Shown here piece after piece: positions 30,354-42,653 of a DNA stretch of 64,000 nt (its first letter is position 1; each line of letters starts with the position of its first letter). The position numbers and the translations under genes were made by a program. This stretch comes from Hyphomonadaceae bacterium (GTDB taxonomy: Bacteria; Pseudomonadota; Alphaproteobacteria; Caulobacterales; Aquidulcibacteraceae), in assembly GCA_009773395.1 (NCBI GenBank), contig WRPI01000004.1, positions 1 through 64,000 of the forward strand. The letters are read 5' to 3'. Under the pieces are notes generated by a model. The model saw only the letters and a program-made list of their open reading frames with translations. It searched no databases and was not told the origin of the DNA.

Positions 30354-31481
30354 TTACTTCGCCAAATTTTCCCAAAAAACCTTGGCTTTTTCGAAAAAAC
30401 CTTGGTGTTCGGGGTGGCTTTGTTCGCAGCATTCTTTGTGAAACTCCTCAAGCAGTTCGCGCTGTCTTGCGGTTAATTTGCGCGGGGTTTCAACATAAAG
30501 TTCAACATGCATATCACCACGCAAAGCTGAGCGTAATTGCGTCATGCCTTGGGCGCGTAATTTAATGCGGCGGCCAGTTTGCGATCCTTCAGGCACTTCC
30601 ACTTCTTGCTTGCCGCCGTCAATAACTGGCACTTCTAGCTTTCCGCCCAATGCTGCTTTGGTCATGGGAACTGGAATGCGGATGAATAAATCGCGGCCAT
30701 CACGTTCAAATATTTCGTGCTTTTTGACGTGAAGGAAAACGTATAAATCACCTTTTGGCCCACCGCGCGCGCCGCGCCCGCCTTCGCCAGTTAAACGCAC
30801 TCTTGTGTCCTGCTCAACGCCTGCGGGGATTGCAACGCTTAAAGTGCGTTCAATTTCAATTGCCCCCTGGCCTTTGCATTTTTTGCATGGCTTGGCGATA
30901 ATGGTTCCTCGGCCATTGCAATGATGGCAAGTGCGCGTCATTTGGAAGAAGCCGTTTTGCGCTCGCACCTGCCCACTGCCAAGGCAGGTTGGGCAAGTTT
31001 CTGGCTTGGTTGGCGGCTCGGCACCACTGCCATCGCAAGTCACGCAAGTTTCTTCGGTCGGGACTTTTATTTCACGGTCAACCCCGCGAAAAGCTTCTTC
31101 AAGCGTTATTTCAAGATCCATACGCAAATCGGCGCCGCGTGCAGGGCCTTGGCGACGCTGCCTTCCGCCACCAAAAACTTCGCCGAAAATATCACCAAAA
31201 ACTTCACCAAATATGTCAGAAGGGTCGCCGCTAAATCCGCCACGTCCACCCATATTATTAAGGCCATCACGGCCATATCTATCATAAGTCGCGCGTTTTT
31301 GACTGTCGGATAAAACGCTATAGGCTTCGTTGATTTCTTTGAACTTGGCCTCGGCGCCTGCGTCACCTGGGTTTTTATCAGGGTGGTGCTTCATCGCCGC
31401 TTTACGGAATGCGGATTTGATGGTTGCATCATTGGCGTCGCGCGTAACTTCTAAAAGTTCATAATAGCATGTAGTGGTCAT
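30354..31481 (-). CDS. dnaJ: chaperone DnaJ
   Basis: J domain HHPDKNPGD; four CxxCxGxG zinc repeats. Confidence 0.98.
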   Translation of the reverse strand: MTTTCYYELLEVTRDANDATIKSAFRKAAMKHHPDKNPGDAGAEAKFKEINEAYSVLSDSQKRATYDRYGRDGLNNMGGRGGFSGDPSDIFGEVFGDIFGEVFGGGRQRRQGPARGADLRMDLEITLEEAFRGVDREIKVPTEETCVTCDGSGAEPPTKPETCPTCLGSGQVRAQNGFFQMTRTCHHCNGRGTIIAKPCKKCKGQGAIEIERTLSVAIPAGVEQDTRVRLTGEGGRGARGGPKGDLYVFLHVKKHEIFERDGRDLFIRIPVPMTKAALGGKLEVPVIDGGKQEVEVPEGSQTGRRIKLRAQGMTQLRSALRGDMHVELYVETPRKLTARQRELLEEFHKECCEQSHPEHQGFFEKAKVFWENLAK

Positions 31482-31497
31482 ATTGAAGTCTCAAAAT

Positions 31498-31530
31498 GCA
31501 AAAGCGCCCCCGATTTCTCAGGGGCGCAAT
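31498..31530 (-). terminator. dnaK-dnaJ intergenic hairpin, rho-independent-like
   Basis: GCGCCCCTGAGAAATCGGGGGCGCTTTTGC on the minus strand, just downstream of dnaK. Confidence 0.7.
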
Positions 31531-31542
31531 TTCAATAAATGC

Positions 31543-33453
31543 CTATTTCTTGTCGCCGTCAACGTCTTCAAACTCAGCGTCAACAACATTATCGTCTTGT
31601 GTTGTTTCGCCAGCATCAGCAGCAGCATCAGCATGGGCTGCAGCTTCTTGTTGCTCGGCATACATAACTTCGCCGATTTTCATTGCCGCTTGCATCAATT
31701 CTTCAGTTGAAGATTTCATCGCTTCCACTTCGCCGCCTTGAACTGCGTCTTTGGCTTTGGCAATTGCTGCTTCAATATTGGCCTTGTCGCCATCTTGAAG
31801 TTTGGAGCCATATTCGCCAAGCTGTTTTTCAACATTGTGAATTGCGCTTTCGGCACCGTTTTTGGCTTCAGCTTCTTCACGGCGTTGTTTGTCAGCATCA
31901 GCATTGGCTTCGGCGTCTTTAATCATTTGCTCAATGTCAGCGTCAGATAGGCCGCCATTGGCTTGAATGCGAATTGATTGTTCTTTGTTGGTCGCTTTGT
32001 CTTTGGCGCTAACCGAAACAATACCGTTGGCGTCAATGTCAAAAGTCACTTCCACTTGTGGGATACCACGTGGTGCTGGTGGAATGCCAAGTAGGTCAAA
32101 CTGTCCCAAAAGCTTGTTATCCGCTGCCATATCGCGTTCACCTTGGAAAACCCGAATGGTCACCGCTGATTGATTGTCATCAGCAGTCGAGAATGTTTGC
32201 GATTTTTTGGTTGGGATTGTGGTGTTGCGCTCAATCAGACGAGTGAATACGCCGCCCAATGTTTCGATGCCCAATGAAAGCGGGGTAACGTCTAACAAAA
32301 GAACGTCTTTCACATCGCCTTGCAATACACCGGCTTGAATTGCCGCACCAAGCGCGACAACTTCATCTGGGTTCACACCTTTGTGCGGCTCTTTGCCAAA
32401 GAAGTTTTTGACCGCTTCTTGCACTTTCGGCATACGGGTCATCCCGCCAACCAAAACAACTTCATCAATTTCAGATGGACTAAGGCCCGCGTCTTTGATC
32501 GCTGATTTGCAGGGTTCAATGGTGCGTGCGATTAAATCATCAACCAATGCTTCAAGTTTTGCACGGGTTAGTTTGAGATTAAGGTGCAAAGGGCCTGAAG
32601 CGTCCATTGTGATGAATGGCAAATTCACTTCATAACTTGCAGCAGTTGAAAGTTCTTTTTTGGCTTTCTCGGCCTCTTCACGAAGGCGTTGCAATGCCAA
32701 TTTGTCATTGCGCAAATCAATGCCTTTGTCTTTTTTGAACTCATCGGCCAAATAATCGACTATGCGCATGTCAAAATCTTCACCGCCCAAAAATGTATCA
32801 CCATTGGTTGAACGAACTTCAAACACGCCATCGCCAATTTCAAGGATTGATACGTCAAACGTGCCGCCACCTAGGTCGTAAACCGCAATTGTGCGATTGC
32901 CACCTTTATCAAGGCCATAAGCAAGTGCGGCTGCGGTAGGCTCATTGATGATACGCAAAACTTCAAGGCCGGCAATTTTACCCGCGTCTTTGGTTGCTTG
33001 GCGTTGGGCATCATTAAAATATGCAGGAACCGTAATAACTGCTTGTTCAACTGTTTCACCCAAATAGGCCTCAGCAGTTTCTTTCATTTTGATAAGAATC
33101 ATCGCCGAAATTTCAGCAGGTGAATAATCGCGGTCGCGTCCTTTCACCCAAGCGTCGCCAGTTGCACCCTTAACAATGCCATAAGGCACAAGTTTCATGT
33201 CTTTTTTGACCATTGGGTCGGTGAAATTGCGGCCAATAAGGCGCTTAATGGCAAAAAAAGTATGTTCTGGATTGGTTACAGCTTGGCGGCGCGCGGGCTG
33301 ACCAATTTGGCGCTCACCGTCAGACGCAAAAGCGACAACCGATGGAGTAGTGCGCGCGCCTTCAGAGTTTTCAATTACTTTTGCGTTCTTGCCGTCCATA
33401 ATTGCCACACAAGAATTGGTTGTTCCCAAATCAATACCAATAATTTTTGCCAT
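31543..33453 (-). CDS. dnaK: chaperone DnaK
   Basis: [21 protein letters not shown]; acidic C-terminus. Confidence 0.99.
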   Translation of the reverse strand: MAKIIGIDLGTTNSCVAIMDGKNAKVIENSEGARTTPSVVAFASDGERQIGQPARRQAVTNPEHTFFAIKRLIGRNFTDPMVKKDMKLVPYGIVKGATGDAWVKGRDRDYSPAEISAMILIKMKETAEAYLGETVEQAVITVPAYFNDAQRQATKDAGKIAGLEVLRIINEPTAAALAYGLDKGGNRTIAVYDLGGGTFDVSILEIGDGVFEVRSTNGDTFLGGEDFDMRIVDYLADEFKKDKGIDLRNDKLALQRLREEAEKAKKELSTAASYEVNLPFITMDASGPLHLNLKLTRAKLEALVDDLIARTIEPCKSAIKDAGLSPSEIDEVVLVGGMTRMPKVQEAVKNFFGKEPHKGVNPDEVVALGAAIQAGVLQGDVKDVLLLDVTPLSLGIETLGGVFTRLIERNTTIPTKKSQTFSTADDNQSAVTIRVFQGERDMAADNKLLGQFDLLGIPPAPRGIPQVEVTFDIDANGIVSVSAKDKATNKEQSIRIQANGGLSDADIEQMIKDAEANADADKQRREEAEAKNGAESAIHNVEKQLGEYGSKLQDGDKANIEAAIAKAKDAVQGGEVEAMKSSTEELMQAAMKIGEVMYAEQQEAAAHADAAADAGETTQDDNVVDAEFEDVDGDKK

Positions 33454-33564
33454 TTTTATTTATTCCTCTTTCGCCATCTCTTAAGAATTGGCGTTATTTT
33501 CATGGGCGTTAGCCCTATTCGGTTTATCAGGTGTTAAAGGCGCAAAACCTTTATGCTACGGGGA

Positions 33565-33592
33565 ATATGGGAAGTGAATCAATTGATGCAAG
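33565..33592 (-). promoter_or_regulatory. Candidate RpoH (sigma-32) promoter for dnaK
   Basis: Minus strand CTTGCA-N15-CCCATAT about 110 nt upstream of the dnaK start. Confidence 0.55.
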
Positions 33593-33806
33593 GGGGAATC
33601 TGCAATTGGCCGAAAAAATCGGCGAAAAGCTATGCCGGATCGCTTTTGGCCGGCACAAATTGAGCGCTTTAAACAATCAAGTGTAATCAAAATAGCGCAC
33701 CTTTAAGCAAAATGCTCTGATTTTCATATTCTTCAAAATAAAATAGTTGCAATTGAAACCGCTTCCATTAGCATGGCAGGGCAATAGATTTGTGACGGAG
33801 GGGAAT

Positions 33807-36140
33807 GTGAAAATTCAATCAAAAGTGTCAAATACCAATAGATTTAGTAGCTTACGCAATGCTCTTTTGTGTGCTGCTTCGTTTACAGCCATGACAGCAC
33901 CGGATGCGGTTTGGGCACAGCAAAATCAATCAACTTCAATCAGCAGCAATGCAGCTAACGCCTCAGAGGTTGTGATTGTTACTGCGCGCAAACGCGAGGA
34001 GTCTTTACAATCGACGCCATTATCGATTTCTGCATTTTCCGCGATTACAATTGACAATGCTGGGCTTGATTCGGTTGAAGATCTTGCTTTATTGACGCCA
34101 GGCTTCACTTTTACTCCGCTTTTTGGTGGCGGCGCAGCGACACCAGTTATTCGTGGTCAATCAACGACAATAGGTGAGCCGAATGTCGGTTTTTTCCTTG
34201 ATGGGGTTTATCAATCGTCGCGCGCGCTTATGGATTCGATTTTGGGTGACGATATCGCCCGTGTAGAAGTGGTCAAAGGTCCGCAAAGCGCTCTTTATGG
34301 CCGCAATACTTTTGGTGGCGCAGTCAATATCGTCTCTCGTCCTCCAACCAACACTTTTATTGGTCGCGCAACTCTTGAAGCTGGTAGTTTCGGCTATGTC
34401 GGTTTTCGCGCTAATGCAAATGTGCCACTGATTGAAGACAAACTATCAGCACGAATTGGGTTTAATATCAAAGCATCCGACGGCTTCTTTATTAACTCAC
34501 TGACTAATACTGAACTAGACAAGCGTGGCACGGCGGTTTTGTCAGGCTCACTCGAAGCGCGACCAAGTGAAAACCTATCACTAAGGCTTCGAATATCACG
34601 TGAAGCGACCGAGGATGGTGATGAAGCAGTTGTATTTACACCAAACAACAGTTTTCCCGCCAATATTGCAGGCGGTACTTTTCCAAATGCCAATCAAATG
34701 TTTACTGGCCTGTTAGCAGCGCCGACGTCGTTCTCAGTAACGCCTGGTCATAATGATCGCGCTTTAACTGCTCGCTCACTTACTGGCGAATATGATTTTG
34801 GTTGGGCGACATTGACGGCGATTACAGGTTATAATTCGCTGATTCTCGACACCGCAGTTGACTCAGATTATTCAGCGGCTTTGGCGCGTTATACAACGAC
34901 GCTAAGTGATTTGACCGAATTAAGTCAGGAGCTGCGCTTAACTTCACCATCAGATAAGCGAATTAGTTGGATGCTTGGCGCTTATGCATTTAAACTTGAA
35001 AGCGACACGGCATTGGCCGACCTGCGCGATACAGATGCCCACGCCATTGCCGCCATTTCAGCGGTGCCGAATGGGGTTCGCCGTCAGTTATTGGGGGGCG
35101 TAATTACTCGGCTTTTAGAGACAACGGAAAATACTGCGTTTTTTGCCCAAGTGGGATTTAAGATAACACCAAAATTATCTCTTAACCTAGAAGGTCGCGT
35201 AAACCGTGAAACCAAGACTGTAAATGCCGCTGATACCAGCCAACTGACAGGCGCTGCAACGGGAACTTATGTGAATAAGAGGACGTTCGAGAAGTTCCTG
35301 CCCCGTGTTACAGTTGATTATGCGCTGTCCGATTCGATTTTGCTTTATGCAGCGGCGTCTGAAGGATATAAGGCCGGTGGTTTTAATGTGGCAACAGCAG
35401 CAGGTGCAATTGCTGATTCTGAGCGAACTTATGATCCAGAAAACGCATGGAACTATGAAATTGGTGCTAAGACAAGTTGGTATGATGGCAAACTGACTGC
35501 GAATCTCGCAATTTACCGTATTGATTGGCGTAATCAGATTGTAAGGGCGCTTGGCGCTACGTTTGCAACTCTCAACACTAATGCTGGGGAAACTACAGTG
35601 CAGGGTGTTGAATTTGAAATGCGGGCACGGCCAATTCGTGGTTTGGATATTTCTGCAGGTCTTGCTTACACCGATAGCTCATACGATAAATATACTTTTG
35701 GCACTTTGGCGCTTGTGGGCATACCTGCCGTTCTTGACGGAACGCGTTTGCAATATGTTTCAAAGTGGCAAAAAAACATCTCGGTTCAATATACAATGCC
35801 GATTGGCAATGAATTAAGTTGGTTTAACCGTATTGACTATGCCTATCGTTCGGACCAAAGCGCAGTCCAACCAGCATATGCAGTTATTCCAGAAGCCACG
35901 ATAGTTAATTTCCGTTCGGGACTTGAATATAAGAATCTATCGTTCAGAGTGTTCGTTGATAACTTAACCGATGAAGACGCGCCAACCGCTTCAGCCTACA
36001 CGCCAAGCGCAGCACAGCATTTGGCATGGGCACGCGGTGCCTTGGGCATGGGGCCATCTGTGGGGCTTGAAGCCTTTGGTGGAGCAACTGTTGCCCGCGC
36101 ACCACGCACCGCGGGCGTTAGCTTAAGCGTTAAGTTCTAA
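33807..36140 (+). CDS. TonB-dependent receptor
   Basis: TonB box/plug VIVTARKREESLQSTPLSISAFS; C-terminal beta-barrel; GTG start preceded by GGAGGGG. Confidence 0.93.
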   Translation: MKIQSKVSNTNRFSSLRNALLCAASFTAMTAPDAVWAQQNQSTSISSNAANASEVVIVTARKREESLQSTPLSISAFSAITIDNAGLDSVEDLALLTPGFTFTPLFGGGAATPVIRGQSTTIGEPNVGFFLDGVYQSSRALMDSILGDDIARVEVVKGPQSALYGRNTFGGAVNIVSRPPTNTFIGRATLEAGSFGYVGFRANANVPLIEDKLSARIGFNIKASDGFFINSLTNTELDKRGTAVLSGSLEARPSENLSLRLRISREATEDGDEAVVFTPNNSFPANIAGGTFPNANQMFTGLLAAPTSFSVTPGHNDRALTARSLTGEYDFGWATLTAITGYNSLILDTAVDSDYSAALARYTTTLSDLTELSQELRLTSPSDKRISWMLGAYAFKLESDTALADLRDTDAHAIAAISAVPNGVRRQLLGGVITRLLETTENTAFFAQVGFKITPKLSLNLEGRVNRETKTVNAADTSQLTGAATGTYVNKRTFEKFLPRVTVDYALSDSILLYAAASEGYKAGGFNVATAAGAIADSERTYDPENAWNYEIGAKTSWYDGKLTANLAIYRIDWRNQIVRALGATFATLNTNAGETTVQGVEFEMRARPIRGLDISAGLAYTDSSYDKYTFGTLALVGIPAVLDGTRLQYVSKWQKNISVQYTMPIGNELSWFNRIDYAYRSDQSAVQPAYAVIPEATIVNFRSGLEYKNLSFRVFVDNLTDEDAPTASAYTPSAAQHLAWARGALGMGPSVGLEAFGGATVARAPRTAGVSLSVKF

Positions 36141-36144
36141 TCTG

Positions 36145-36182
36145 AAAAAAAAGCCCCGAAGACTAGGTCTTTGGGGCTTTTT
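36145..36182. terminator. Rho-independent terminator
   Basis: AAAAAAGCCCCGAAGACTAGGTCTTTGGGGCTTTTT between convergent TonB receptor and fba. Confidence 0.9.
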
Positions 36183-36197
36183 CATGTTTTTACAAAA

Positions 36198-37232
36198 CTA
36201 ATATTTTTTCGCCATTTGTTCTAATGTCATTGGCTTAATTTTGCTGGCGTTGCCCGATGTGCCAAATTCATTGAAACGAGCAATACAAACTTGCTTTGCA
36301 GCAATTTTTGCAGGTTCAAGATATTTGCGCGGATCAAACTCGCTTGGTTTGGTGGTAAAATATTTGCGAATTGCGCCAGTCATTGCAAGGCGGATATCGG
36401 TATCAATATTGATTTTGCGAACCCCATGCTTGATGCCTTCTTGGATTTCTTCAACCGGCACGCCATAAGTTTCCTTGAGGTCACCACCAAATTCACGGAT
36501 TATCGCCAATAATTCCTGCGGCACCGAGCTTGAACCATGCATAACCAAATGAGTGTTTGGAATGGCAGCATGGATTTCGGCAATGCGTTTAATGGCCAAA
36601 ATATCGCCAGTTGGTTTGCGGCTAAATTTATATGCGCCATGTGATGTGCCAATCGCAATTGCCAGCGCATCAACCCCAGTTTTTTCAACAAAATCTTTGG
36701 CTTCCAAGGGGTCGGTCAATAATTGGCTGTGATCCAAAACGCCTTCGGCGCCAACGCCATCTTCAGCTTCGCCAGTGCCAGTTTCGAGCGAGCCAAGGCA
36801 GCCCAATTCACCTTCCACCGAAACCCCAATTGCGTGCGAAAACTTGCAGACTTCGCGCGTTACTTCGACATTATAATCATATGAAGATGGGGTTTTGCCG
36901 TCGCTCATCAACGAGCCGTCCATCATAACCGATGTAAAGCCAGAACGAATTGATTGTTGGCATACTGCGGGACTAGTGCCGTGGTCTTGGTGAACCACCA
37001 CTGGGATTTCAGGATATGATTCAACTGCTGCAAGCATAAGGTGGCGCAAAAATGGTTCGCCCGCATATTTGCGCGCGCCTGCCGAAGCCTGAAGTATTAC
37101 CGGGCTGTTGGTTTCGACGGCAGCTTCCATAATGCCAACAACTTGTTCAAGGTTATTAACGTTAAACGCTGGCACGCCATAGCCATTTTCCGCCGCGTGA
37201 TCCAATAATTGCCTTAAGCTCACAAATGCCAT
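36198..37232 (-). CDS. fba: fructose-bisphosphate aldolase class II (Calvin-cycle subtype)
   Basis: [48 protein letters not shown]. Confidence 0.93.
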   Translation of the reverse strand: MAFVSLRQLLDHAAENGYGVPAFNVNNLEQVVGIMEAAVETNSPVILQASAGARKYAGEPFLRHLMLAAVESYPEIPVVVHQDHGTSPAVCQQSIRSGFTSVMMDGSLMSDGKTPSSYDYNVEVTREVCKFSHAIGVSVEGELGCLGSLETGTGEAEDGVGAEGVLDHSQLLTDPLEAKDFVEKTGVDALAIAIGTSHGAYKFSRKPTGDILAIKRIAEIHAAIPNTHLVMHGSSSVPQELLAIIREFGGDLKETYGVPVEEIQEGIKHGVRKINIDTDIRLAMTGAIRKYFTTKPSEFDPRKYLEPAKIAAKQVCIARFNEFGTSGNASKIKPMTLEQMAKKY

Positions 37233-37247
37233 TTTCTAACTCCAATA

Positions 37248-39257
37248 TTACAAAACTTGCTGTACAGCCTCGATAAGCTTTTCACAAGTAAGGCCGAAGT
37301 GCTGATACAAATCTTTTGCAGGCGCGCTTTCACCAAAAGTGGAAATTCCAAGAATTTTGCCGCCACGTCCAACATATTTATGCCAGAAATCGGGGTGCGC
37401 CGCTTCAATTGCGACATTTGGAAGCGCAAGTGGTAAAACGCTGTTTTGGTATTCTTGGGGTTGCCTATCAAAAACATTGGTTGAAGGCATGGAAACTACA
37501 TTCACCGCGATATTTTTGGCTGCCAATGCTTGTTGGGCAGCAATAGCGATTTCAACTTCGGAGCCAGTTGCAATGATATTTGCTTTGGCGTTTGGTTTGG
37601 CGCTTAGCACATAACCGCCCATTTTAATTCCCGCATTGTGGCTAGCGTCAGTTAGTGGTGGTAAGTTTTGCCGTGACAGCGCCAGCGCACTCGGCCCATT
37701 TTTGTGCTTTAGTGCGCTCGCCCAGGCAATTGCGGTTTCAAGCGCGTCACATGGCCGCCACACATCAAGATTGGGGATAATCCGCAATGATGGAATATGT
37801 TCAATTGATTGGTGGGTTGGGCCATCTTCACCGAGGCCAATACTATCATGCGTGAAAACATGAATAATGCGAATTTTCATCAATGCAGCCATGCGGATTG
37901 CATTGCGTGAATAGTCACTAAAGGTCAAAAACGTGCCGCCAAATGGCAAATATCCGCCATAAAGCGCCATGCCGTTCATTATTGCTGCCATGCCAAATTC
38001 ACGCACACCATAAGACAAATGATTGCCCCACTTATCACGCCCTGCAACCACATGGCCCTTGAAATTGGTCAGGTTCGAACCTGTCAAATCGGCGCTACCG
38101 CCAAAAAATTCTGGGCATAAAGGCGCAAAAGCATCAAGCGCCATTTGGCTGGCTTTGCGAGTTGCAACATTTGGCTTGGCTTCGGCTGTCGCATTGAAAA
38201 TCGCTTCGGCCTTTTGGTCAAAATCCGCGGATAATTCGCCGTTTAAGCGCCGTAAAAGCTCCGCAGCCAATTCCGGGTGGGCCGCGCTGTAATTCTTGAA
38301 CTTTGCGTCCCAAATATTTTGCGCGGCGTCGCCTGTGGGTTTGGCATCCCAAGCCGCATAAATATCGGCAGGTATCTCAAATGGCGCATGTTCCCAGCCA
38401 AGCTCTTTGCGGGTTGCCGCCACTTCGTCCGCGCCTAATGCCGCGCCATGCACGTCATGGGTTCCAGCTTTATTCGGCGAGCCTCTGCCAATAATGGTTT
38501 TGGCAATAATTAATGTTGGCTTGCCGTCCGCCAATGTACCTTGCGCTTTGGCATCAGTAATAGCGGCATCAACGGCCCCAACATCATGCCCATTAACGTC
38601 CGAAATTACTTTCCAACCATAAGCTTCAAAGCGTTTTGCAGTGTCATCAGTAAACCAACCATCGACATGACCATCAATTGAAATGCCATTGTCATCATAA
38701 ATCGCGATGAGTTTTGAAAGCCGCAAAGTGCCTGCAAGTGAGCAAACTTCATGCGAAATCCCTTCCATCATGCAGCCATCGCCGAGAAACACATAAGTGA
38801 AATTATCGACCACTTCGTGTCCGTCACGATTGAATTCTTGTGCCAATAATTTCTCACCCAAAGCCATGCCAACAGCATTGGCAATGCCCTGCCCCAATGG
38901 GCCAGTAGTGGTTTCAACGCCTATAGTTATGCCATATTCGGGGTGGCCAGCAGTTTTTGAATGGAGTTTGCGAAAGCTCTTAATCTCCTCAATTGGCAAA
39001 TTATAGCCAGTTAAATGCAACAATGAATATAGCAACATCGAGCCATGTCCGTTTGATAATACAAATCTGTCTCGGCTCGGCATTTTGGGATTTTGCGGAT
39101 TGTGATGGAGATGATTGCCCCATAATGAAACCGCAATTTCGGCCATGCCCATTGGCGCACCCGGATGCCCAGACTTCGCAGCTTCCACCGCATCTACCGA
39201 CAACATACGGATTGCGTGTGCCATTTTGTTGGCATTTTTGTGCTGATTATTAGTCAT
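37248..39257 (-). CDS. tkt: transketolase
   Basis: [43 protein letters not shown]. Confidence 0.98.
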   Translation of the reverse strand: MTNNQHKNANKMAHAIRMLSVDAVEAAKSGHPGAPMGMAEIAVSLWGNHLHHNPQNPKMPSRDRFVLSNGHGSMLLYSLLHLTGYNLPIEEIKSFRKLHSKTAGHPEYGITIGVETTTGPLGQGIANAVGMALGEKLLAQEFNRDGHEVVDNFTYVFLGDGCMMEGISHEVCSLAGTLRLSKLIAIYDDNGISIDGHVDGWFTDDTAKRFEAYGWKVISDVNGHDVGAVDAAITDAKAQGTLADGKPTLIIAKTIIGRGSPNKAGTHDVHGAALGADEVAATRKELGWEHAPFEIPADIYAAWDAKPTGDAAQNIWDAKFKNYSAAHPELAAELLRRLNGELSADFDQKAEAIFNATAEAKPNVATRKASQMALDAFAPLCPEFFGGSADLTGSNLTNFKGHVVAGRDKWGNHLSYGVREFGMAAIMNGMALYGGYLPFGGTFLTFSDYSRNAIRMAALMKIRIIHVFTHDSIGLGEDGPTHQSIEHIPSLRIIPNLDVWRPCDALETAIAWASALKHKNGPSALALSRQNLPPLTDASHNAGIKMGGYVLSAKPNAKANIIATGSEVEIAIAAQQALAAKNIAVNVVSMPSTNVFDRQPQEYQNSVLPLALPNVAIEAAHPDFWHKYVGRGGKILGISTFGESAPAKDLYQHFGLTCEKLIEAVQQVL

Positions 39258-39298
39258 TATTGCGCCCCTTGTTTAATTCTCAATTTAGTTATTGCCAC

Positions 39299-40180
39299 TT
39301 ATCCCAAAAGGGCGCTTTGACGCCTTTCCATCATGCGCCAAATAAAAGGCGTGAAAATCAATTGCATCGCCAATTCCATTTTCCCACCCGGCACAACAAT
39401 AGTATTTGCCCGAGACATGAAAGAGCGGTCGATCATGCTCAACAAATATGGGAAATCAATGCCTTTTGGGTTTCGGAAGCGGATTACAACGATGGACTCA
39501 CTTGGTGATGGAATATCCTTCGTAATGAAGGGATTCGATGTATCAACCAAGGGAACGCGCTGAAAATTGACATCAGTTTGTGAAAATTGCGGCACAACAT
39601 AATTCACATAATCTGGCATACGCCGCAATATTGTGTCGGTTACGGCTTCGGTTGAATATCCACGTTTAGACTTGTCGCGAATAAGTTTTTGAATCCATTC
39701 AAGATTTATTACTGGCACAACGCCAATTAGCAAATCAGGATATTGCGCTATATTAACAGTTTCGGTTTTTACAGCGCCGTGAAGACCTTCATAGAATAGC
39801 AAATCGGTATTTTCTGGCAAATCTTCCCAAGGTGTAAAAGTGCCGGGTTCTTGATTGAATGGTTTGGCTTCTTCATGGTTATGAAGATAAAGCCTGCGTT
39901 TGCCAGTTCCGCTTTCGCTATAGGTTCGGAAAAGATTTTCGATTTCTGGGAATAAATTGGTATCAGGCCCAAAATGCGAATAATTTTTATTGTGCATTTT
40001 TTCGGCTTCTGCAGCGCGCTCTTTCATTTGGGTTCGGTCAAAAGCGTGGAAACTGTCGCCTTCAATAAAAGCGGCATTGACGTTTTCACGCCTAAATATA
40101 TTCGCAAAAGTTTCGGTGACCGACGTAGTGCCAGCGCCAGATGAGCCAGTGATTGCAATGATTGGATGTAAGTGTGACAT
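39299..40180 (-). CDS. prk: phosphoribulokinase
   Basis: PIIAITGSSGAGTTSVTETF P-loop, FIEGDSFHAFDR, YEGLHGAVKTE. Confidence 0.95.
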   Translation of the reverse strand: MSHLHPIIAITGSSGAGTTSVTETFANIFRRENVNAAFIEGDSFHAFDRTQMKERAAEAEKMHNKNYSHFGPDTNLFPEIENLFRTYSESGTGKRRLYLHNHEEAKPFNQEPGTFTPWEDLPENTDLLFYEGLHGAVKTETVNIAQYPDLLIGVVPVINLEWIQKLIRDKSKRGYSTEAVTDTILRRMPDYVNYVVPQFSQTDVNFQRVPLVDTSNPFITKDIPSPSESIVVIRFRNPKGIDFPYLLSMIDRSFMSRANTIVVPGGKMELAMQLIFTPFIWRMMERRQSALLG

Positions 40181-40192
40181 TCAATTTTCCTC

Positions 40193-41272
40193 TCAATCGC
40201 GAAATAAAGACCGATGTGCGAAAAGCGGCTCATCAGATTTGGGGGTAATCGGTTCGCGATGATATTTTTCAATCCGATTGACTTCATTTTTGGAGCCGAA
40301 AATCAGACCGATGCGTTGGTGAAGCTCTTTGGGGACAATTTCAAGCATCGGCTTTTCGCCAGTTGAACATCTTCCGCCCGCCTGTTCCATTATCATGGCA
40401 ATCGGATTTGCTTCATACAAAAGGCGTAAACGACCAGCTATTTTCGGGTCTTTAGTATCTCGGGGATACATAAAAACCCCTCCGCGCATAAGAATGCGGT
40501 GCGCCTCGGCAACCATCGACGCAATCCAGCGCATGTTGAAGTCCTTGCCCCGTGGGCCAGTTTTGCCTTTCAGGCATTCATCAACATAGCGTTTAATTGG
40601 CGCCTGCCAAAACCTGCTGTTGGAAGCGTTAATTGCAAATTCATTAGTATCGGGCGGTATTTGGATATCGCGGTGGGTTAACATGAATTCACCAATGCGC
40701 GGATCCAACGTAAACCCTTGAACCCCATTGCCAACCGTTAGCATAAGCATTGTAGTGGGCCCATAAATCGCATAACCCGCAGCGACCTGCGTCGCGCCAG
40801 TTTGCATAAAGTCAGCCTCAATAACATCGCGGCCATCATCGGGCCCTTTTAGGATTGAAAAAATTGAACCAACCGATACATTTACATCAATGTTCGAAGA
40901 CCCATCTAAAGGATCAAAAACCAAAAGATATTTCCCGCGCCTATATGATTTGGGGATTTGATATGGAAGCTCCATTTCTTCGGACGCCATACCCGCAAGA
41001 TGGCCACAGCGCTCATTACGCTCGATGAAAACTCGGTTTGAAATTACATCGAGCTTTTTTTGGGTTTCTCCTTGAACATTGATATTGCCGCCTTCTTCGG
41101 CAACCGCGCCACCGTTACCAGTGAGTTCACCCATCGCAACTGCACTTGATATTGCTTTGCAGGCGACCGCGATATCCAGAAGCAGGCCGTTGAGATTGCC
41201 ACTAGCTTTTGGAAATCTCTGTCTTTCGGAAATCAGAAATTGGGTTAAAGTGACATGATGTGAAATTGGCAT
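40193..41272 (-). CDS. fbp: fructose-1,6-bisphosphatase class I
   Basis: [25 protein letters not shown]. Confidence 0.97.
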   Translation of the reverse strand: MPISHHVTLTQFLISERQRFPKASGNLNGLLLDIAVACKAISSAVAMGELTGNGGAVAEEGGNINVQGETQKKLDVISNRVFIERNERCGHLAGMASEEMELPYQIPKSYRRGKYLLVFDPLDGSSNIDVNVSVGSIFSILKGPDDGRDVIEADFMQTGATQVAAGYAIYGPTTMLMLTVGNGVQGFTLDPRIGEFMLTHRDIQIPPDTNEFAINASNSRFWQAPIKRYVDECLKGKTGPRGKDFNMRWIASMVAEAHRILMRGGVFMYPRDTKDPKIAGRLRLLYEANPIAMIMEQAGGRCSTGEKPMLEIVPKELHQRIGLIFGSKNEVNRIEKYHREPITPKSDEPLFAHRSLFRD

Positions 41273-41280
41273 GAGGTTTC

Positions 41281-41976
41281 CTAACCAATTGTCGCTGCTT
41301 GCGCCTTTAATTGCTCAATTATGCCTTTATAGCCGCCGTCAGCGTCTTTTGCGCCAAACACAGCCGAGCCAGCAACGAAAGTATCAGCACCCGCACGGGC
41401 AATTTCGGCGATATTGTCAGTCTTCACGCCACCATCAACTTCGAGCCAAATATCTTGGCCGCCATTTTGGACATGCGCATCAATAAGCGCCCGCACTTGG
41501 CGCAGTTTTGGCAATGTCGATGGAATAAAACTCTGTCCGCCAAAGCCCGGATTAACACTCATAAGCAAAACCAAATCGAGCTTATCAAGAACGTGATTAA
41601 GGCATTCTATCGGCGTGGCTGGGTTCAAAACCAACCCCGCCATGCAGCCATTATCTTTGATAAGCGAAAGCGTTCTGTCGATATGGCGGCTGGCTTCGGG
41701 GTGGAAAGTGATAATATTTGCACCGGCTTTGGCAAACATCGGGATAAGCGCATCAACTGGCTCTACCATTAAATGCACATCAATCGGGATCGAAACATGG
41801 GGCCTAATGGCTTCGCATACCAAAGGCCCGATGGTAAGGTTTGGCACGAAATGATTATCCATCACGTCAAAATGCACCAAATCAGCCCCCGCAGCCTCAA
41901 TCGCGCGCACTTCCGCGCCCAGATTGGCAAAATCCGCGGATAAAATTGACGGTGCTATACGGACAGGTTTTTTCAT
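41281..41976 (-). CDS. rpe: ribulose-phosphate 3-epimerase
   Basis: [32 protein letters not shown]. Confidence 0.98.
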   Translation of the reverse strand: MKKPVRIAPSILSADFANLGAEVRAIEAAGADLVHFDVMDNHFVPNLTIGPLVCEAIRPHVSIPIDVHLMVEPVDALIPMFAKAGANIITFHPEASRHIDRTLSLIKDNGCMAGLVLNPATPIECLNHVLDKLDLVLLMSVNPGFGGQSFIPSTLPKLRQVRALIDAHVQNGGQDIWLEVDGGVKTDNIAEIARAGADTFVAGSAVFGAKDADGGYKGIIEQLKAQAATIG

Positions 41977-42318
41977 GCGTGCCTAATAGAATGTTTGACG
42001 GTTAAAGTGAAGTAGGAGCCAAAAACCGCCCTTTGGCCACAAAACCATATCATTTAATATCAATCGGCATTTGATACAGCGGAAATCCGCCATGTCAAGT
42101 ATTAGTAATAAAGAATATTCGAATATATGCATAAATACGCTGTTTGGTCGTATGAAATGCGATTTTTGCGAGCGGATTTTGCTGGTTGGGGCAAAACACT
42201 ATCATTTGTCATCATTTTGGTTTCGGCACGATAGGTAACAAGCCCGCCAAAACCCCGCTGGTTTTCATGATAGCATTGGAGGCGAGGAGTAGGATAGCGA
42301 CTTTGAGGTTTTTTGTCT

Positions 42319-42504
42319 GGAACGGTCTTAAGGACAGGTTTGCCTTAAGCCCATTCACCTATTATCCCTTCGCGCCCTAGGCTTTTGTCAAGTCCCGAAG
42401 CCGCTTTGCGGTCGCGCTTTGCGCGAGGACTTGACAAAATCCTAGGGCGCCAAACAAACTTAATGAATGGTTTTGGAAAAGCACGATTTTCCATAAACCA
42501 TTCC
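42319..42504 (-). repeat. Dispersed three-hairpin repeat, family 1, copy B (inverted relative to copy A)
   Basis: 24-bp inverted repeat 42372-42395/42427-42450 (one mismatch) with flanking hairpins; reverse complement aligns along the length of 18579-18765. Confidence 0.92.
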
Positions 42505-42653
42505 AAAGCAATTTTCTTCTTTGCAAATATGCATCAAAGATAATTCATCTTGAACATACGTAGCTCTGCTGCTGCAAGTTTATCGATGCGGTGGGGAAAG
42601 GTGCATCAAACTTAGGCTTGGCAACGTAAATCATAGGCGATACTTTCAATTCA

